Positions 1 to 8,910 of a DNA stretch of 64,000 bases are shown piece after piece (positions within the stretch are counted from its first letter, which is position 1; the number at the start of each line of letters is the position of its first letter). The notes beneath the pieces are model-generated. The model worked only from the letters and a program-made list of their open reading frames with translations. It had not been told where the DNA came from and searched no databases. Origin of the DNA: Nocardioides sp. (GTDB lineage: Bacteria; Actinomycetota; Actinomycetes; Propionibacteriales; Nocardioidaceae); contig NZ_JASEEQ010000017.1 of assembly GCF_030019515.1 (NCBI RefSeq), positions 27,387-91,386 of the forward strand. Reading direction: 5' to 3'. The position numbers and the translations under genes were made by a program.

Positions 1-228
1 GCGTTCGCCGAGGCCTGGGACGGCACCGAGCCGGTGGACATGGGCGTCGGCGGCTCGATCCCGTTCATCGCGGAGTTCCTCGAGGCGTTCCCCGAGGCCA
101 GCGTGCTGGTCACCGGCGTCGAGGACCCCGACACCCGCGCGCACGGGGCCAACGAGGGGCTGCACCTCGCCGAGTTCGAGCGGGTCGTCCTCGCCGAGGC
201 CCTGCTGCTGGGCAAGCTCGGCGGCTGA
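1..228 (+). CDS. M20-family metallopeptidase, C-terminal fragment
   Basis: The reading frame is open from base 1, so the N-terminus lies outside the window; the last 75 residues remain. The fragment has a GGSIPF motif and an AHGANE motif. In M20 dipeptidases and deacylases these belong to the C-terminal part of the catalytic domain, and the His of HGANE is a metal-site residue. This is probably a cytosolic zinc or cobalt dipeptidase of the CNDP/PepV type. The substrate cannot be told from this piece. Confidence 0.8.
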   Translation, partial: AFAEAWDGTEPVDMGVGGSIPFIAEFLEAFPEASVLVTGVEDPDTRAHGANEGLHLAEFERVVLAEALLLGKLGG

Positions 229-321
229 CTGCCGGGAGCGGACCTCCTCAGGTACGGCTGGCCGCGGCCGATCCCTCCCGGGTGTGAGACGCGCCACAGG
301 GGCCCGTCGGGAAGGGGCGAC

Positions 322-1929
322 ATGGCCATCTCCTCCTGGTTCCGTGACCGGCCGGTCGCGGTGCGGATCCTCGCCGCCGTGGCGGTGGCTCTCTCCGCGC
401 TCGGCGTCGTGGGGAGCTACGGCGTCCTCGCCCTGGGCTCGGTGAGCTCCGACGCGTCCACGCTGTACGAGCGGGGGGTGCGCTCCTACCAGACGCTGCT
501 CGACCTGCGTGCCATGGAGGGCGACACCCGCTTGCTCCTGCGCGACTACGTTCGGGCTGCGAGCGACGGCGAGCGGGCGGCGCTGCGCGAGCAGATCACC
601 GTCACCGACGACCAGCTCGACGCCGACGTCGCGGAGTACCGGCGGATCGGCGAAGACTCCTTGGGGAGGCGGGCCGAGCTGATGACGGAGTTCGAGTCGA
701 GGCTCGCCACGCTGCGCTCGCTGCGCGACGAGAAGTACCTCCCCGCGGTCGACGCGGGAGCCGTCGCCGGGGCGACGATGCTGCTCGACCATGTGCTGGC
801 GGACGCCGACGAGAGCATGGGTGAGCCGATGGACGAGCTGCTCGCGCTGGAGGACGACGCCGCCCGTGCCATGCAGCAGAACGCGGTCTCGGGGTACGAG
901 TCGGGCCGGACCCTGCTCCTGGCCTTCCTCGTCGCCGGCGTGCTGGTCGCGACGGCCCTGGGCCTGCTGGTGGCTCGCGGGATCTCCCGGCCGGTGCGGT
1001 CGGTGATGGCCGTCCTCGACCGGGTCGGACGCGGTGACCTCACCGGCCGTGTCGAGATCCACTCCCGCGACGAGGTCGGCCGGATGGCCGGCTCTCTCAA
1101 CGCCGCGACCGACACCCTGCGCGACACCGTGGAACGGCTGGCCGAGAACGCCGGGTCGGTGGCCCGGACCAGCGCGGACGTGACCGCCGTGACGCAGGAG
1201 ATCCGGGCGGCGGCAGGGGACCTCAGCACCCGGTCGGGCCAGATGCAGGACACGGCCCGGCAGATCACGGCGAGCATCACGGAGGTCGCCGACGGCGCGA
1301 CCGAGATGGGTGCCTCGATCGGCGAGATCGCGCAGAGCGCGGCGGACGCGGCCGCGGTCGCGGCCGAGGCCGTCGAGGCCGCTGGGCACACCAACAGCAC
1401 GGTCGCCCGGCTCGGCGAGTCCTCGGCGCAGATCGGCAGCGTGGTCCGGGTGATCACCTCCATCGCGGAGCAGACCAACCTGCTGGCGCTGAACGCGACG
1501 ATCGAGGCCGCTCGCGCCGGCGAGGCGGGCAAGGGGTTCGCCGTGGTCGCCAACGAGGTCAAGGAGCTCGCGCAGGAGACCGCGCGTGCGACCGGTGTGA
1601 TCGCCGAGCAGGTCGAGGCGATCCAGGCCGACAGCGCGGGGGCCGCCGCGGCCATCGCCGAGGTCGCTGCCGTGATCGCCCGCGTCGACCAGCACACGGC
1701 CACGATCGCGGCCGCCGTCGAGGAGCAGACCTCCACGACCAACGAGATGGTTCGCGCCGTCTCAGGTGCGGCGTCGGGGTCGTCGCAGGTTGCCGCCGGC
1801 ATCGCGATGGTGGCCGACGCCGGCTCGGCCACTGCCGATGCGGGTGATCGCGGCCGGCGGGCCGCCGACCTGCTGGCGGGCACGAGCCGTGAGCTGGTCG
1901 CCCTGGTCGAGCGGTTCCGGCTCTCCTGA
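322..1929 (+). CDS. Methyl-accepting chemotaxis protein
   Basis: A 535-residue transmembrane chemoreceptor. A first membrane segment (about residues 10-37) is followed by a periplasmic-type four-helix sensor region, a second membrane segment (about 197-218), a HAMP linker (about 218-270) and a long coiled-coil signalling domain. The hairpin tip (EQTNLLALNATIEAAR followed by GKGFAVVANEV, from about residue 382) is the highly conserved CheA/CheW contact region of the family. No cheA, cheW or other chemotaxis gene is in the window, so its partners are encoded elsewhere. The ATG start follows a GGGAAGGGG Shine-Dalgarno. It converges on the histidine kinase downstream with only 10 bases between the stops. 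Confidence 0.95.
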   Translation: MAISSWFRDRPVAVRILAAVAVALSALGVVGSYGVLALGSVSSDASTLYERGVRSYQTLLDLRAMEGDTRLLLRDYVRAASDGERAALREQITVTDDQLDADVAEYRRIGEDSLGRRAELMTEFESRLATLRSLRDEKYLPAVDAGAVAGATMLLDHVLADADESMGEPMDELLALEDDAARAMQQNAVSGYESGRTLLLAFLVAGVLVATALGLLVARGISRPVRSVMAVLDRVGRGDLTGRVEIHSRDEVGRMAGSLNAATDTLRDTVERLAENAGSVARTSADVTAVTQEIRAAAGDLSTRSGQMQDTARQITASITEVADGATEMGASIGEIAQSAADAAAVAAEAVEAAGHTNSTVARLGESSAQIGSVVRVITSIAEQTNLLALNATIEAARAGEAGKGFAVVANEVKELAQETARATGVIAEQVEAIQADSAGAAAAIAEVAAVIARVDQHTATIAAAVEEQTSTTNEMVRAVSGAASGSSQVAAGIAMVADAGSATADAGDRGRRAADLLAGTSRELVALVERFRLS

Positions 1930-1939
1930 CCGGGCCGGC

Positions 1940-3715
1940 TCAGCCGGCGGGAAGGAACACCCGGAACGTGCTGCCCCGCCCGAGCGCCGAGTCGACCTCG
2001 ATCCGCCCGCCGTGCCGCTCGACGACGCGCCGCACGATCGCCAGCCCGAGGCCGGTGCCCGGCTGGGCGACCGCGACCGGGTCGGTGGAGCGGAAGAACT
2101 CCTCGAACAGGTGCGCCTGCTCCTCCTCGGCGATCCCGATGCCGTCGTCGGTGCAGCGGAGCACGGCCTCCTCCCCGATCCGCTCGACGCCGACCACGAT
2201 GGTCCCGCCCTCGGGCGTGTACTTCAGCGCGTTGCCGACCAGGTTCGTGACGACGTGGTCGACGTCGCGCGGCTCCGCCAGGGCGAGCACCGGTACGCCG
2301 GGCAGGTCGGCGCGCAGCGTGAGCCGGCGGCCACCGGCCACGGCCCCGTTGAGCTCGACGACCTCCGCCACGGCCTGGCCGAGGTCCACCGGGCGGGCCC
2401 GCGCGGCGCGGGTCTCGGTCGGCTCGTGGAGCAGCAGCAGGTCGTCGACCACGCGAGCCAGCCGGCCGCCGCCGCGCTCGATCGCGGCGGCGCAGGCCCG
2501 CGCGGCATCGCTGAGGCCGGGCTCCGCGGCGAGGATCTCGGCGTACCCGAGGATCGCGCTGAGCGGGTTCTTCAGCTCGTGGGAGACGGTGGCCAGCAGG
2601 CGGCCCTTGTAGTCGGCGATGTCGCGCAGCTCGTCCAGGAGCTGGTGCTCGCGCTCGAGGACCCGCGCGTTCGCGACCGCCCGGCCCAGGTCGCGGCCGA
2701 TCGCGAGCGCCGCCGCGGCCTCCTCCTCGCTCCACTCCGCACCGCCCGGTGCGCGGGTCAGGCCGAGGGCGCCGAAGCACTCGTGTCCCGCGCCGACCGG
2801 GATGAACAGCAGCGACTCGATGTCGAGGCCGGCGAGGAACGAGATCACCTCGGCGTGCTGATCGCCGCCGAGGAAGCCGGGCAACGGACGCTCCGGAGCG
2901 ATCACGGCCACGCACTGGCGCTCCCACGCCCGCGGGGCCTGCGCCGCCACGAGCGCCCCGAGCCCGGAGGGCAGCCGGACCGTGGGGGCGCCGTCGACGT
3001 ACAGGGGCCCGTCGCAGCGCCGGTCTGCGCCGAGCCGCTGCACCCACAGCGACTCGGCCCGGAAGCCCTGGGAGATCGCCGGACCGCACTCGGCCAGCAC
3101 CTCGTTCGCGGACCGGGTGCCGACGGCGTGCCGGACGATGTCCGCGGCGGCGCCCGCCAGCCGGACCTGCTCGGCCAGCCGCTCGCGCTCGAGCGTGGTG
3201 ATCACCGCGCGGCAGGCCTGGCGGGCGTACATCGCGAGGGTCTGCCGCTGGGCGGGGCCGGGCACCATCCCGTCCCGCGGCAGCTCGATGCCCAGGATCC
3301 CCAGCAGCGTGCCGTCCGCCGCCTCCAGCGGCGCCACCAGCATGTCGTCCGGGTGCCAGGCGCCCGGTGCGAGGTGCTCGCGCGGCGCGTCGGACGTCCA
3401 GCCCCAGGTGTCGATGTCGAGGATCATCCGGTCGTGGGGGACGAACTTCAAGGCGCCCCAGTCGTCGGCCTGCTCGAGCTGCTCGAGCAGCGGGGCCACC
3501 GGTGCGAGGCTGTCGATCAGGCGCTTGCGCGCCTCCTCGGGGCCCACGATCACCAGCGTCTGCAGGTAGCCGTCGTCGCGGACCGCGCTGATCCCGACCA
3601 GGTCGAAGCCCGCGACCTCGGCGACGCCCTCGGCGATCACCTGGAGGGCGTCTCGGGACTGCCTGTCCGACCAGCGCGACGCGCGCACCGGAGGGACGTC
3701 GGGCGACTCGGACAT
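1940..3715 (-). CDS. GAF-domain sensor histidine kinase (copy 1)
   Basis: A 591-residue soluble-looking histidine kinase with no membrane segment. Two GAF-like regions (about 20-170 and 200-350) precede a HisKA dimerisation domain with the phospho-acceptor at His379 (TVSHELKNP). The HATPase domain has the N box NALKYTPEGG near 493, DDGIGI near 525 and GTGLGLAIVRRV near 555. It is clearly paralogous to the adjacent kinase at 3785-5617, which it follows on the same strand. Neither has a response regulator beside it, so the partner is unknown. The GAF regions suggest an internal ligand or redox signal, which is inference. Confidence 0.92.
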   Translation of the reverse strand: MSESPDVPPVRASRWSDRQSRDALQVIAEGVAEVAGFDLVGISAVRDDGYLQTLVIVGPEEARKRLIDSLAPVAPLLEQLEQADDWGALKFVPHDRMILDIDTWGWTSDAPREHLAPGAWHPDDMLVAPLEAADGTLLGILGIELPRDGMVPGPAQRQTLAMYARQACRAVITTLERERLAEQVRLAGAAADIVRHAVGTRSANEVLAECGPAISQGFRAESLWVQRLGADRRCDGPLYVDGAPTVRLPSGLGALVAAQAPRAWERQCVAVIAPERPLPGFLGGDQHAEVISFLAGLDIESLLFIPVGAGHECFGALGLTRAPGGAEWSEEEAAAALAIGRDLGRAVANARVLEREHQLLDELRDIADYKGRLLATVSHELKNPLSAILGYAEILAAEPGLSDAARACAAAIERGGGRLARVVDDLLLLHEPTETRAARARPVDLGQAVAEVVELNGAVAGGRRLTLRADLPGVPVLALAEPRDVDHVVTNLVGNALKYTPEGGTIVVGVERIGEEAVLRCTDDGIGIAEEEQAHLFEEFFRSTDPVAVAQPGTGLGLAIVRRVVERHGGRIEVDSALGRGSTFRVFLPAG

Positions 3716-3784
3716 CGCCCCGATCCTACGATCGAGAGCCCGTGACCGTGGCCAGATCGCCTGGTTGGGACGGGGGCGTCGGGC

Positions 3785-5617
3785 TCAGGCGCTCGCGGCC
3801 GGCAGCCAGACCTGGAAGGTGCTGCCGCGGCCCAGGTCGGACTGGATCTCCAGCCGGCCGCCGTGCCGGTCCACGATGCGGCGCACGATGGCCAGCCCGA
3901 GGCCGGTCCCGGGCTGCGCGACCGCCTCGGGGTTGGAGGAGCGGAAGAACTCGGTGCCGAGCCGGAGCAGGTCGTCCTGGGAGATGCCGATGCCCTCGTC
4001 GGCGACGGTGAGCACCACGTCGTCCCCGGTCCGATCGACCACGATCCGCACCGTTCCCGAGGCCGGGGTGTACTTGACCGCGTTGCTGACCAGGTTGGCG
4101 GCGACCCGGTCGAGCTCGTCGTGGTCGCCCAGCGCGAAGACCGGCCCGGCGGGCAGCTCGACGGTGATCTCGAGCTGCTTCTGCTCGGCGGGCACCGTGA
4201 TCAGGTCGACGACGTCGTCGACGATCCGGGCCAGGTCGACCGGGGCGGCGATCATCGGGTCGTCGGGGTCGCCCACCTTGGACAGCAGCAGCAGGTCCTC
4301 GATCACCCGGACCATCCGGCGCGCCCCGCGGTCCATCGCGTTGAGCGAGGACCGGGTGGTGCCGGTCAGGTCGGGGGAGGACTCGAGCATCTCGAGGTGG
4401 CCCATCACCGAGGTGAGTGGGTTCTTCAGCTCGTGGGCGACGGTGGCGAGCAGCTGGCCCTTGTAGGTGTCCAGCTGCTGGAGCTCCTCGACCAGCTGGT
4501 GCTCGCGCTCGAAGATGCGGGCGTTGAGGATCGCGCGCCCGAGGTCGTGGCCGATGTCGAGTGCGGTGGTCGCCTCGGCCTCGGTCCACTCCGGAGCACC
4601 GGCGGTCCGGGTGAGCACCAGGTTGCCGAGGCACTCCGGGCCGGCGCCGAGCGGGGTGAACAGCAGCGACTCGACGCCGATCTCCCTCAGGAAGGCCAGC
4701 ACCAGCGCGCCCTGCTCGGCGGAGAGCGCCGCGCTGAACGCGCGGTCCGGTGCGACGACGACGACCTGCTGCTGCTCCCACGCGCGGTGCGCGGCACCCT
4801 CGGCGATCTCGATCAGCTCGGGGGTGAGGTGGACGTGGCTCCCGTCGGAGGAGTAGAGCTCGCCGCGAGCGCCCCCGTGCCCGTCGCGGTCGAAGGTCTG
4901 CAGCCACATGCCGGCCGCCCGGAAGCCCTCGACGAGCGCCTCCCGGCTGTCGGCGACGATCCGGTCCAGGCTCAGCTGGGCGGTCGCGGTCCGCACGATC
5001 CGGCGCGCCGCGTCGGCCATCCGCACGCGATCGGCGAGCTTCTCCCGCTCGAGGGCCACCAGCACGGCCCGGCGCGACTGCTCGGCGTACTGGTTGAGCA
5101 CCGCGCGCTGCGCCTGGCCGGGACGCCGTCCGTCGATCGGCAGGTCCATGGCCAGCGAGCCGTGCAGGGCGCCGTCGTCGTCGTACAGCGGCGCCACCAG
5201 CATGTCGAGCGGGTGCCAGGCGTTCTCGTCGTCGATCGGGGCGACGTCGGGGACCCAGCCCCAGTCCTCGCCGGCGTCCGGGTCGAGCCGCTCGTGCGGC
5301 ACGAAGCGCAGCAGTCCCCAGTCGTCGGCCTTCGCGAGCTCACTGGTCAGCCGGTCGACCGGGGTCCGCCGGCCCTGGAGCTCCAGCCGCGCGGCGTCGC
5401 TGCCCGCGACCGCCATCACCTCCATCTTCCCGTCCTCGCGGACGGCGCTGATCGCCGCGACGCCGAAGCCGGCGAGCTGGGTGACCCCCTCGGCGATGAG
5501 CTGCAACGCATCCCGGGAAGGAGCGTCCGACCAGCTGGTCTGCTGGTTCGTGACTGGCGGGTCGGGGGTCTCCCGAGACAATTCGTCCTCGCGGTGTTCA
5601 GGGATGGCGGACTTCAT
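3785..5617 (-). CDS. GAF-domain sensor histidine kinase (copy 2)
   Basis: A 610-residue paralogue of the kinase at 1940-3715 with the same order: GAF-like regions, HisKA (phospho-acceptor His395 in TVAHELKNP), then HATPase with NAVKYTPASG, DEGIGI and GTGLGLAIVRRI. The start is taken at the ATG at 5617 (MKSAIPEHRED); a longer frame to 5662 is possible but would run into the purF promoter. No Shine-Dalgarno precedes the ATG, so a leaderless transcript is plausible. It is divergent from purF. Upstream position and shared architecture point to a local duplication. Confidence 0.9.
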   Translation of the reverse strand: MKSAIPEHREDELSRETPDPPVTNQQTSWSDAPSRDALQLIAEGVTQLAGFGVAAISAVREDGKMEVMAVAGSDAARLELQGRRTPVDRLTSELAKADDWGLLRFVPHERLDPDAGEDWGWVPDVAPIDDENAWHPLDMLVAPLYDDDGALHGSLAMDLPIDGRRPGQAQRAVLNQYAEQSRRAVLVALEREKLADRVRMADAARRIVRTATAQLSLDRIVADSREALVEGFRAAGMWLQTFDRDGHGGARGELYSSDGSHVHLTPELIEIAEGAAHRAWEQQQVVVVAPDRAFSAALSAEQGALVLAFLREIGVESLLFTPLGAGPECLGNLVLTRTAGAPEWTEAEATTALDIGHDLGRAILNARIFEREHQLVEELQQLDTYKGQLLATVAHELKNPLTSVMGHLEMLESSPDLTGTTRSSLNAMDRGARRMVRVIEDLLLLSKVGDPDDPMIAAPVDLARIVDDVVDLITVPAEQKQLEITVELPAGPVFALGDHDELDRVAANLVSNAVKYTPASGTVRIVVDRTGDDVVLTVADEGIGISQDDLLRLGTEFFRSSNPEAVAQPGTGLGLAIVRRIVDRHGGRLEIQSDLGRGSTFQVWLPAASA

Positions 5618-5677
5618 GGTAGGGGTCGCGGCGCGGTCGCGGGCCCGTTTCCAACTCCTCAACGGTGGTACGGCGGA

Positions 5678-5706
5678 TGGGACACGGGAGACCCCGCCCG
5701 TAGACT
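5678..5706 (+). promoter_or_regulatory. purF promoter, probably leaderless
   Basis: A TAGACT -10 hexamer at 5701-5706 lies 17 bases after a TGGGAC -35-like hexamer at 5678-5683. The GTG start of purF begins 7 bases after the -10, where transcription would start. No Shine-Dalgarno is present, so the mRNA is probably leaderless, as is common in actinobacteria. Confidence 0.6.
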
Positions 5707-5712
5707 GGCCGG

Positions 5713-7257
5713 GTGCCCTACCAAAGCAGCCCCCGCACGGGAGGCGACGGCAGGCTGACCGCGGCGCTCGACCCCCACGACCAGGGCCCCCAGGACGCCT
5801 GCGGCGTCTTCGGCGTCTGGGCTCCCGGCGAGGACGTCGCCAAGCTCACCTACTTCGGCCTCTACGCGCTCCAGCACCGCGGCCAGGAGTCGGCCGGCAT
5901 CGCGGTCAGCAACGGGCGCCAGATCCTGGTCTACAAGGACATGGGCCTGGTCTCCCAGGTCTTCGACGAGACCACCCTCGCCTCGCTCAAGGGACACCTG
6001 GCCATCGGCCACAACCGCTACTCCACCACCGGGGCCAGCACCTGGCAGAACGCGCAACCGACCTTCCGGCCCACCGCGGACGGGTCGATCGCTCTCGGCC
6101 ACAACGGCAACCTGATCAACACCCACGAGCTCGCCCAGATGGTGGTCGACCTGCCCGGGCCCGGCGACGAGCTCGAGCTGCACACCCGCCCGGTCGAGAA
6201 CTCCACCAACGACACCGGCCTGGTGACCGCGCTCCTCGCCCACCACCCCGACACCTCGCTCGAGCAGCGCGCCCTGGAGGTGCTGCCGCAGCTGCAGGGC
6301 GCCTTCTGCTTCGTGTGGATGAACGAGGACACCCTGTACGCCGCCCGCGACGCCCAGGGCATCCGGCCGCTCGTGCTCGGCCGCCTCGAGCGCGGCTGGG
6401 TGGTCGCGAGCGAGGACGCCGCGCTGGCCACGATCGGCGCGAGCGTGGTCCGCGAGGTCGAGCCCGGCGAGATGATCGTCATCGACGAGAACGGCCTGCG
6501 GTCGCACCGGTTCGCCGACCCGGCCCCGAAGGGCTGCGTCTTCGAGTACGTCTACCTGGCCCGGCCCGACGCCACGATCAGCGGCCGCAGCGTCCACGAG
6601 TCCCGGGTCGAGATGGGCCGCCAGCTCGCCCGCGAGTACCCCGTCGAGGCCGACCTGGTGATCCCGGTCCCCGAGTCCGGCACCCCCGCGGCCGCGGGCT
6701 ACGCCGAGGAGAGCGGCATCCCGTTCGGCCAGGGCTTCGTGAAGAACGCCTACGTCGGGCGCACCTTCATCCAGCCCAGCCAGACCCTGCGCCAGCTCGG
6801 CATCCGGCTCAAGCTCAACGCCCTCGAGCACATGATCCGCGGCAAGCGGATCGTGGTCGTCGACGACTCGATCGTGCGCGGCAACACCCAGCGCGCCCAG
6901 GTCCGGATGCTCCGGGAGGCCGGGGCCCGCGAGGTCCACGTCCGGATCTCCAGCCCGCCGGTGAAGTGGCCGTGCTTCTACGGCATCGACTTCGCGACCC
7001 GCGCCGAGCTGATCGCCAACGGCCTGACGCCCGAGGAGATCGCGGCCAGCATCGGCGCCGACAGCCTCGGCTACATCTCCCTCGAGGGCATGATCGACTC
7101 GACCGGTCAGGAGTCGGACCGGCTCTGCCGGGCCTGCTTCACCGGCGAGTACCCGATTGCGCTCCCCGACGAGAGCCTCCTGGGCAAGCACCTGCTCGAG
7201 ACCTCGATCCAGGCGCCGTCGTACGGCAAGGCGCTGCCCGTCCTCAACAACCCGTAG
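5713..7257 (+). CDS. purF: Amidophosphoribosyltransferase PurF
   Basis: A 514-residue enzyme for the first committed step of purine synthesis, in which PRPP plus glutamine gives phosphoribosylamine. The glutaminase nucleophile is Cys30 in DACGVFG, so about 29 residues are expected to be removed as a propeptide. The C-terminal half carries the PRPP loop VVVDDSIVRGNT. Cysteines at KGCVFEY, KWPCFYG and LCRAC match the [4Fe-4S] ligands of the oxygen-sensitive B. subtilis-type enzyme. The GTG start is supported by the -10 box just upstream. purM follows 7 bases after the stop, consistent with an operon. Confidence 0.97.
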   Translation: MPYQSSPRTGGDGRLTAALDPHDQGPQDACGVFGVWAPGEDVAKLTYFGLYALQHRGQESAGIAVSNGRQILVYKDMGLVSQVFDETTLASLKGHLAIGHNRYSTTGASTWQNAQPTFRPTADGSIALGHNGNLINTHELAQMVVDLPGPGDELELHTRPVENSTNDTGLVTALLAHHPDTSLEQRALEVLPQLQGAFCFVWMNEDTLYAARDAQGIRPLVLGRLERGWVVASEDAALATIGASVVREVEPGEMIVIDENGLRSHRFADPAPKGCVFEYVYLARPDATISGRSVHESRVEMGRQLAREYPVEADLVIPVPESGTPAAAGYAEESGIPFGQGFVKNAYVGRTFIQPSQTLRQLGIRLKLNALEHMIRGKRIVVVDDSIVRGNTQRAQVRMLREAGAREVHVRISSPPVKWPCFYGIDFATRAELIANGLTPEEIAASIGADSLGYISLEGMIDSTGQESDRLCRACFTGEYPIALPDESLLGKHLLETSIQAPSYGKALPVLNNP

Positions 7258-7264
7258 GAGCCCC

Positions 7265-8356
7265 GTGTCCGAGCCCGTTCCTGGCAACGCCTACGCCGCC
7301 GCCGGCGTCTCCATCGAGGCGGGCGACAAGGCCGTCGAGCTGATGAAGGGGTGGGTCGAGAAGGCCCGGCGGCCGGAGATGATCGGCGGCATCGGCGGGT
7401 TCGCGGGCCTCTTCGACGCCTCGGCCCTGAAGTCCTACGCCCGGCCGCTGCTCGCCACCTCCGCCGACGGCGTCGGGACCAAGGTCGCGATCGCCCAGGC
7501 GCTCGACAAGCACGACTCGATCGGCTTCGACCTGGTCGGCATGCTCGTCGACGACCTGGTCGTCTGCGGCGCCGAGCCGCTGTTCCTCACCGACTACATC
7601 GCGACCGGCCGGGTGATCCCCGAGCGGATCGCGGCGATCGTCAAGGGCATCGCCGAGGCCTGCATCGAGGCCGGCTGCGCCCTGCTCGGCGGCGAGACCG
7701 CCGAGCACCCCGGGCTGCTCGGGCCCGACGAGTACGACGTGGCGGGCTCGACCACGGGCGTCGTCGAGGCCGACGACCTGCTCGGACCGGGGCGGGTACG
7801 CCCCGGCGACGTGGTCGTCGCGATGGAGTCCTCGGGGCTGCACTCCAACGGCTACTCGCTGGTGCGGCACGTGCTCCTCGCCCCGGCCGACGCCGGCGGC
7901 GCCGGGTGGTCCCTGGACCGGCAGGTCGACGAGCTCGGTCGCACGCTCGGGGAGGAGCTCCTCGAGCCGACCCGGATCTATGCCCGAGCGTGCCTGGCCC
8001 TGGCTCGTCGTACCCGCACCCACGCGATGTCCCACGTGACCGGCGGCGGCCTGGCCGCCAACCTCGAGCGGGTGCTCCCCGTCGAGCTGGCCGCGACCAT
8101 CGACCGCCGCACCTGGACCCCCGCTCCGGTCTTCGACCTGGTCCGGCGGGTCGGCGAGGTCCCTCAGCCCGACCTCGAGATGACGCTGAACTGCGGGGTC
8201 GGGATGGTCGCGCTCACCCACCCCGAGGACGCCGACGCCGCCATCGCCGTCCTCGGTGAGCACGGCCTCCGCGCCTGGGTCGCGGGCGAGGTCGTCCCCG
8301 CCGGCGAGGGCCGCGGCGGCCGGGTCGAGCTCACCGGCCAGCACCCCGGCTGGTGA
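7265..8356 (+). CDS. purM: Phosphoribosylformylglycinamidine cyclo-ligase PurM
   Basis: A 363-residue AIR synthetase that closes the imidazole ring in purine synthesis (FGAM plus ATP gives AIR). Visible family motifs are SADGVGTKV near the N-terminal nucleotide site, LLGGETAEHPG and HVTGGGLAANLERVLP. The start is the GTG at 7265, which gives the usual protein SEPVPGNAYAAAGVSIEAGD. Longer frames run back into purF and are not needed. The gene lies 7 bases after purF and is surely co-transcribed. Confidence 0.97.
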   Translation: MSEPVPGNAYAAAGVSIEAGDKAVELMKGWVEKARRPEMIGGIGGFAGLFDASALKSYARPLLATSADGVGTKVAIAQALDKHDSIGFDLVGMLVDDLVVCGAEPLFLTDYIATGRVIPERIAAIVKGIAEACIEAGCALLGGETAEHPGLLGPDEYDVAGSTTGVVEADDLLGPGRVRPGDVVVAMESSGLHSNGYSLVRHVLLAPADAGGAGWSLDRQVDELGRTLGEELLEPTRIYARACLALARRTRTHAMSHVTGGGLAANLERVLPVELAATIDRRTWTPAPVFDLVRRVGEVPQPDLEMTLNCGVGMVALTHPEDADAAIAVLGEHGLRAWVAGEVVPAGEGRGGRVELTGQHPGW

Positions 8357-8374
8357 CCCGCGCCCGGTGCGCCG

Positions 8375-8428
8375 GGCGGATCCGGGGCGAATCCTCGGCG
8401 GATCCGGGGCGGATCCGGGGCGAATCCT
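8375..8428. repeat. Short GGATCC-centred tandem repeat
   Basis: Between purM and the DUF3073 gene the unit GGCGGATCCGGGGC recurs about three times, interleaved with GAATCCT. Each unit has the palindromic core GGATCC. It may slow or end purM transcription. No further function can be read. Confidence 0.5.
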
Positions 8429-8561
8429 GGGACGCGGTGTCGAAAGCGCGAACGGATGTGCGGGAACAGCCCCCCACCAGGTAGCGTTGGGCCCACGAGA
8501 TATCTATGAGACAGCCCGGGTGCCACAGTGCCCCGGCCGAGCGTGCGAGGGGGCTGACCCT

Positions 8562-8750
8562 ATGGGGCGCGGCCGAGCGAAAGCCAAGCAGACGAAGGTC
8601 GCCCGCGACCTGAAGTACCGCACTCACGAGACGGACTTCGGGGCCCTGGCCAACGAGCTGCACGGGCGAAGCGACACTGACGACACCGACAAGCTCGAGC
8701 CGGAAGAGCTCGAGAAGTGGTCGGACTACACCGACTCGCGTCGGGACTGA
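8562..8750 (+). CDS. DUF3073 family small protein
   Basis: A 62-residue hydrophilic protein starting MGRGRAKAKQTKVARDLKY, with a basic N-terminus and an acidic middle (DTDDTDKLEPEELE). This matches the DUF3073 family, which is nearly confined to actinobacteria and commonly found downstream of purine genes. Function is unknown; the basic start could bind nucleic acid. An A/T-rich patch (AGATATCTATGAG, around 8500) lies about 60 bases upstream and may hold its promoter. Confidence 0.88.
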   Translation: MGRGRAKAKQTKVARDLKYRTHETDFGALANELHGRSDTDDTDKLEPEELEKWSDYTDSRRD

Positions 8751-8782
8751 CCCTCACCTGCGCCTAGTCTCCCCGGGGCCCC

Positions 8783-8893
8783 CCGGTGACGGTTTCCCCG
8801 GTTCGCCGGGGAAGTTGCCACTTGTCGGCCGAAACTTCCCCCGATAAGTTCCGGTTTCCCCGGCCGGCCGGGGAAACCGCCCCGTCACACCGG
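8783..8893. terminator. Palindrome cluster between convergent genes (bidirectional terminator)
   Basis: The gap between two convergent genes is packed with inverted repeats. TTCCCCGG (8794-8801) and CCGGGGAA (8806-8813) form a stem capped by a TTCG loop. 8852-8879 is a perfect 28-bp palindrome (half-site CGGTTTCCCCGGCC). The outer flanks (CCGGTGAC and GTCACACCGG) also pair imperfectly, so the whole block could fold into a long cruciform. Termination in both directions is the simplest reading. Confidence 0.7.
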
Positions 8894-8910
8894 GCGAGCC
8901 GGCGAACCGG

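Noticed and set aside
1935..1947. CCGGCT-C-AGCCGG as a terminator between the chemoreceptor and kinase
   Set aside because: A one-base loop cannot form a normal hairpin; it is more likely chance in GC-rich DNA overlapping the kinase stop.
546..3089. 847-codon open frame on the minus strand spanning the chemoreceptor and first kinase
   Set aside because: It is an antisense shadow of two well-supported genes, with Arg/Ala/Pro-biased low-complexity content typical of wrong frames in GC-rich DNA.
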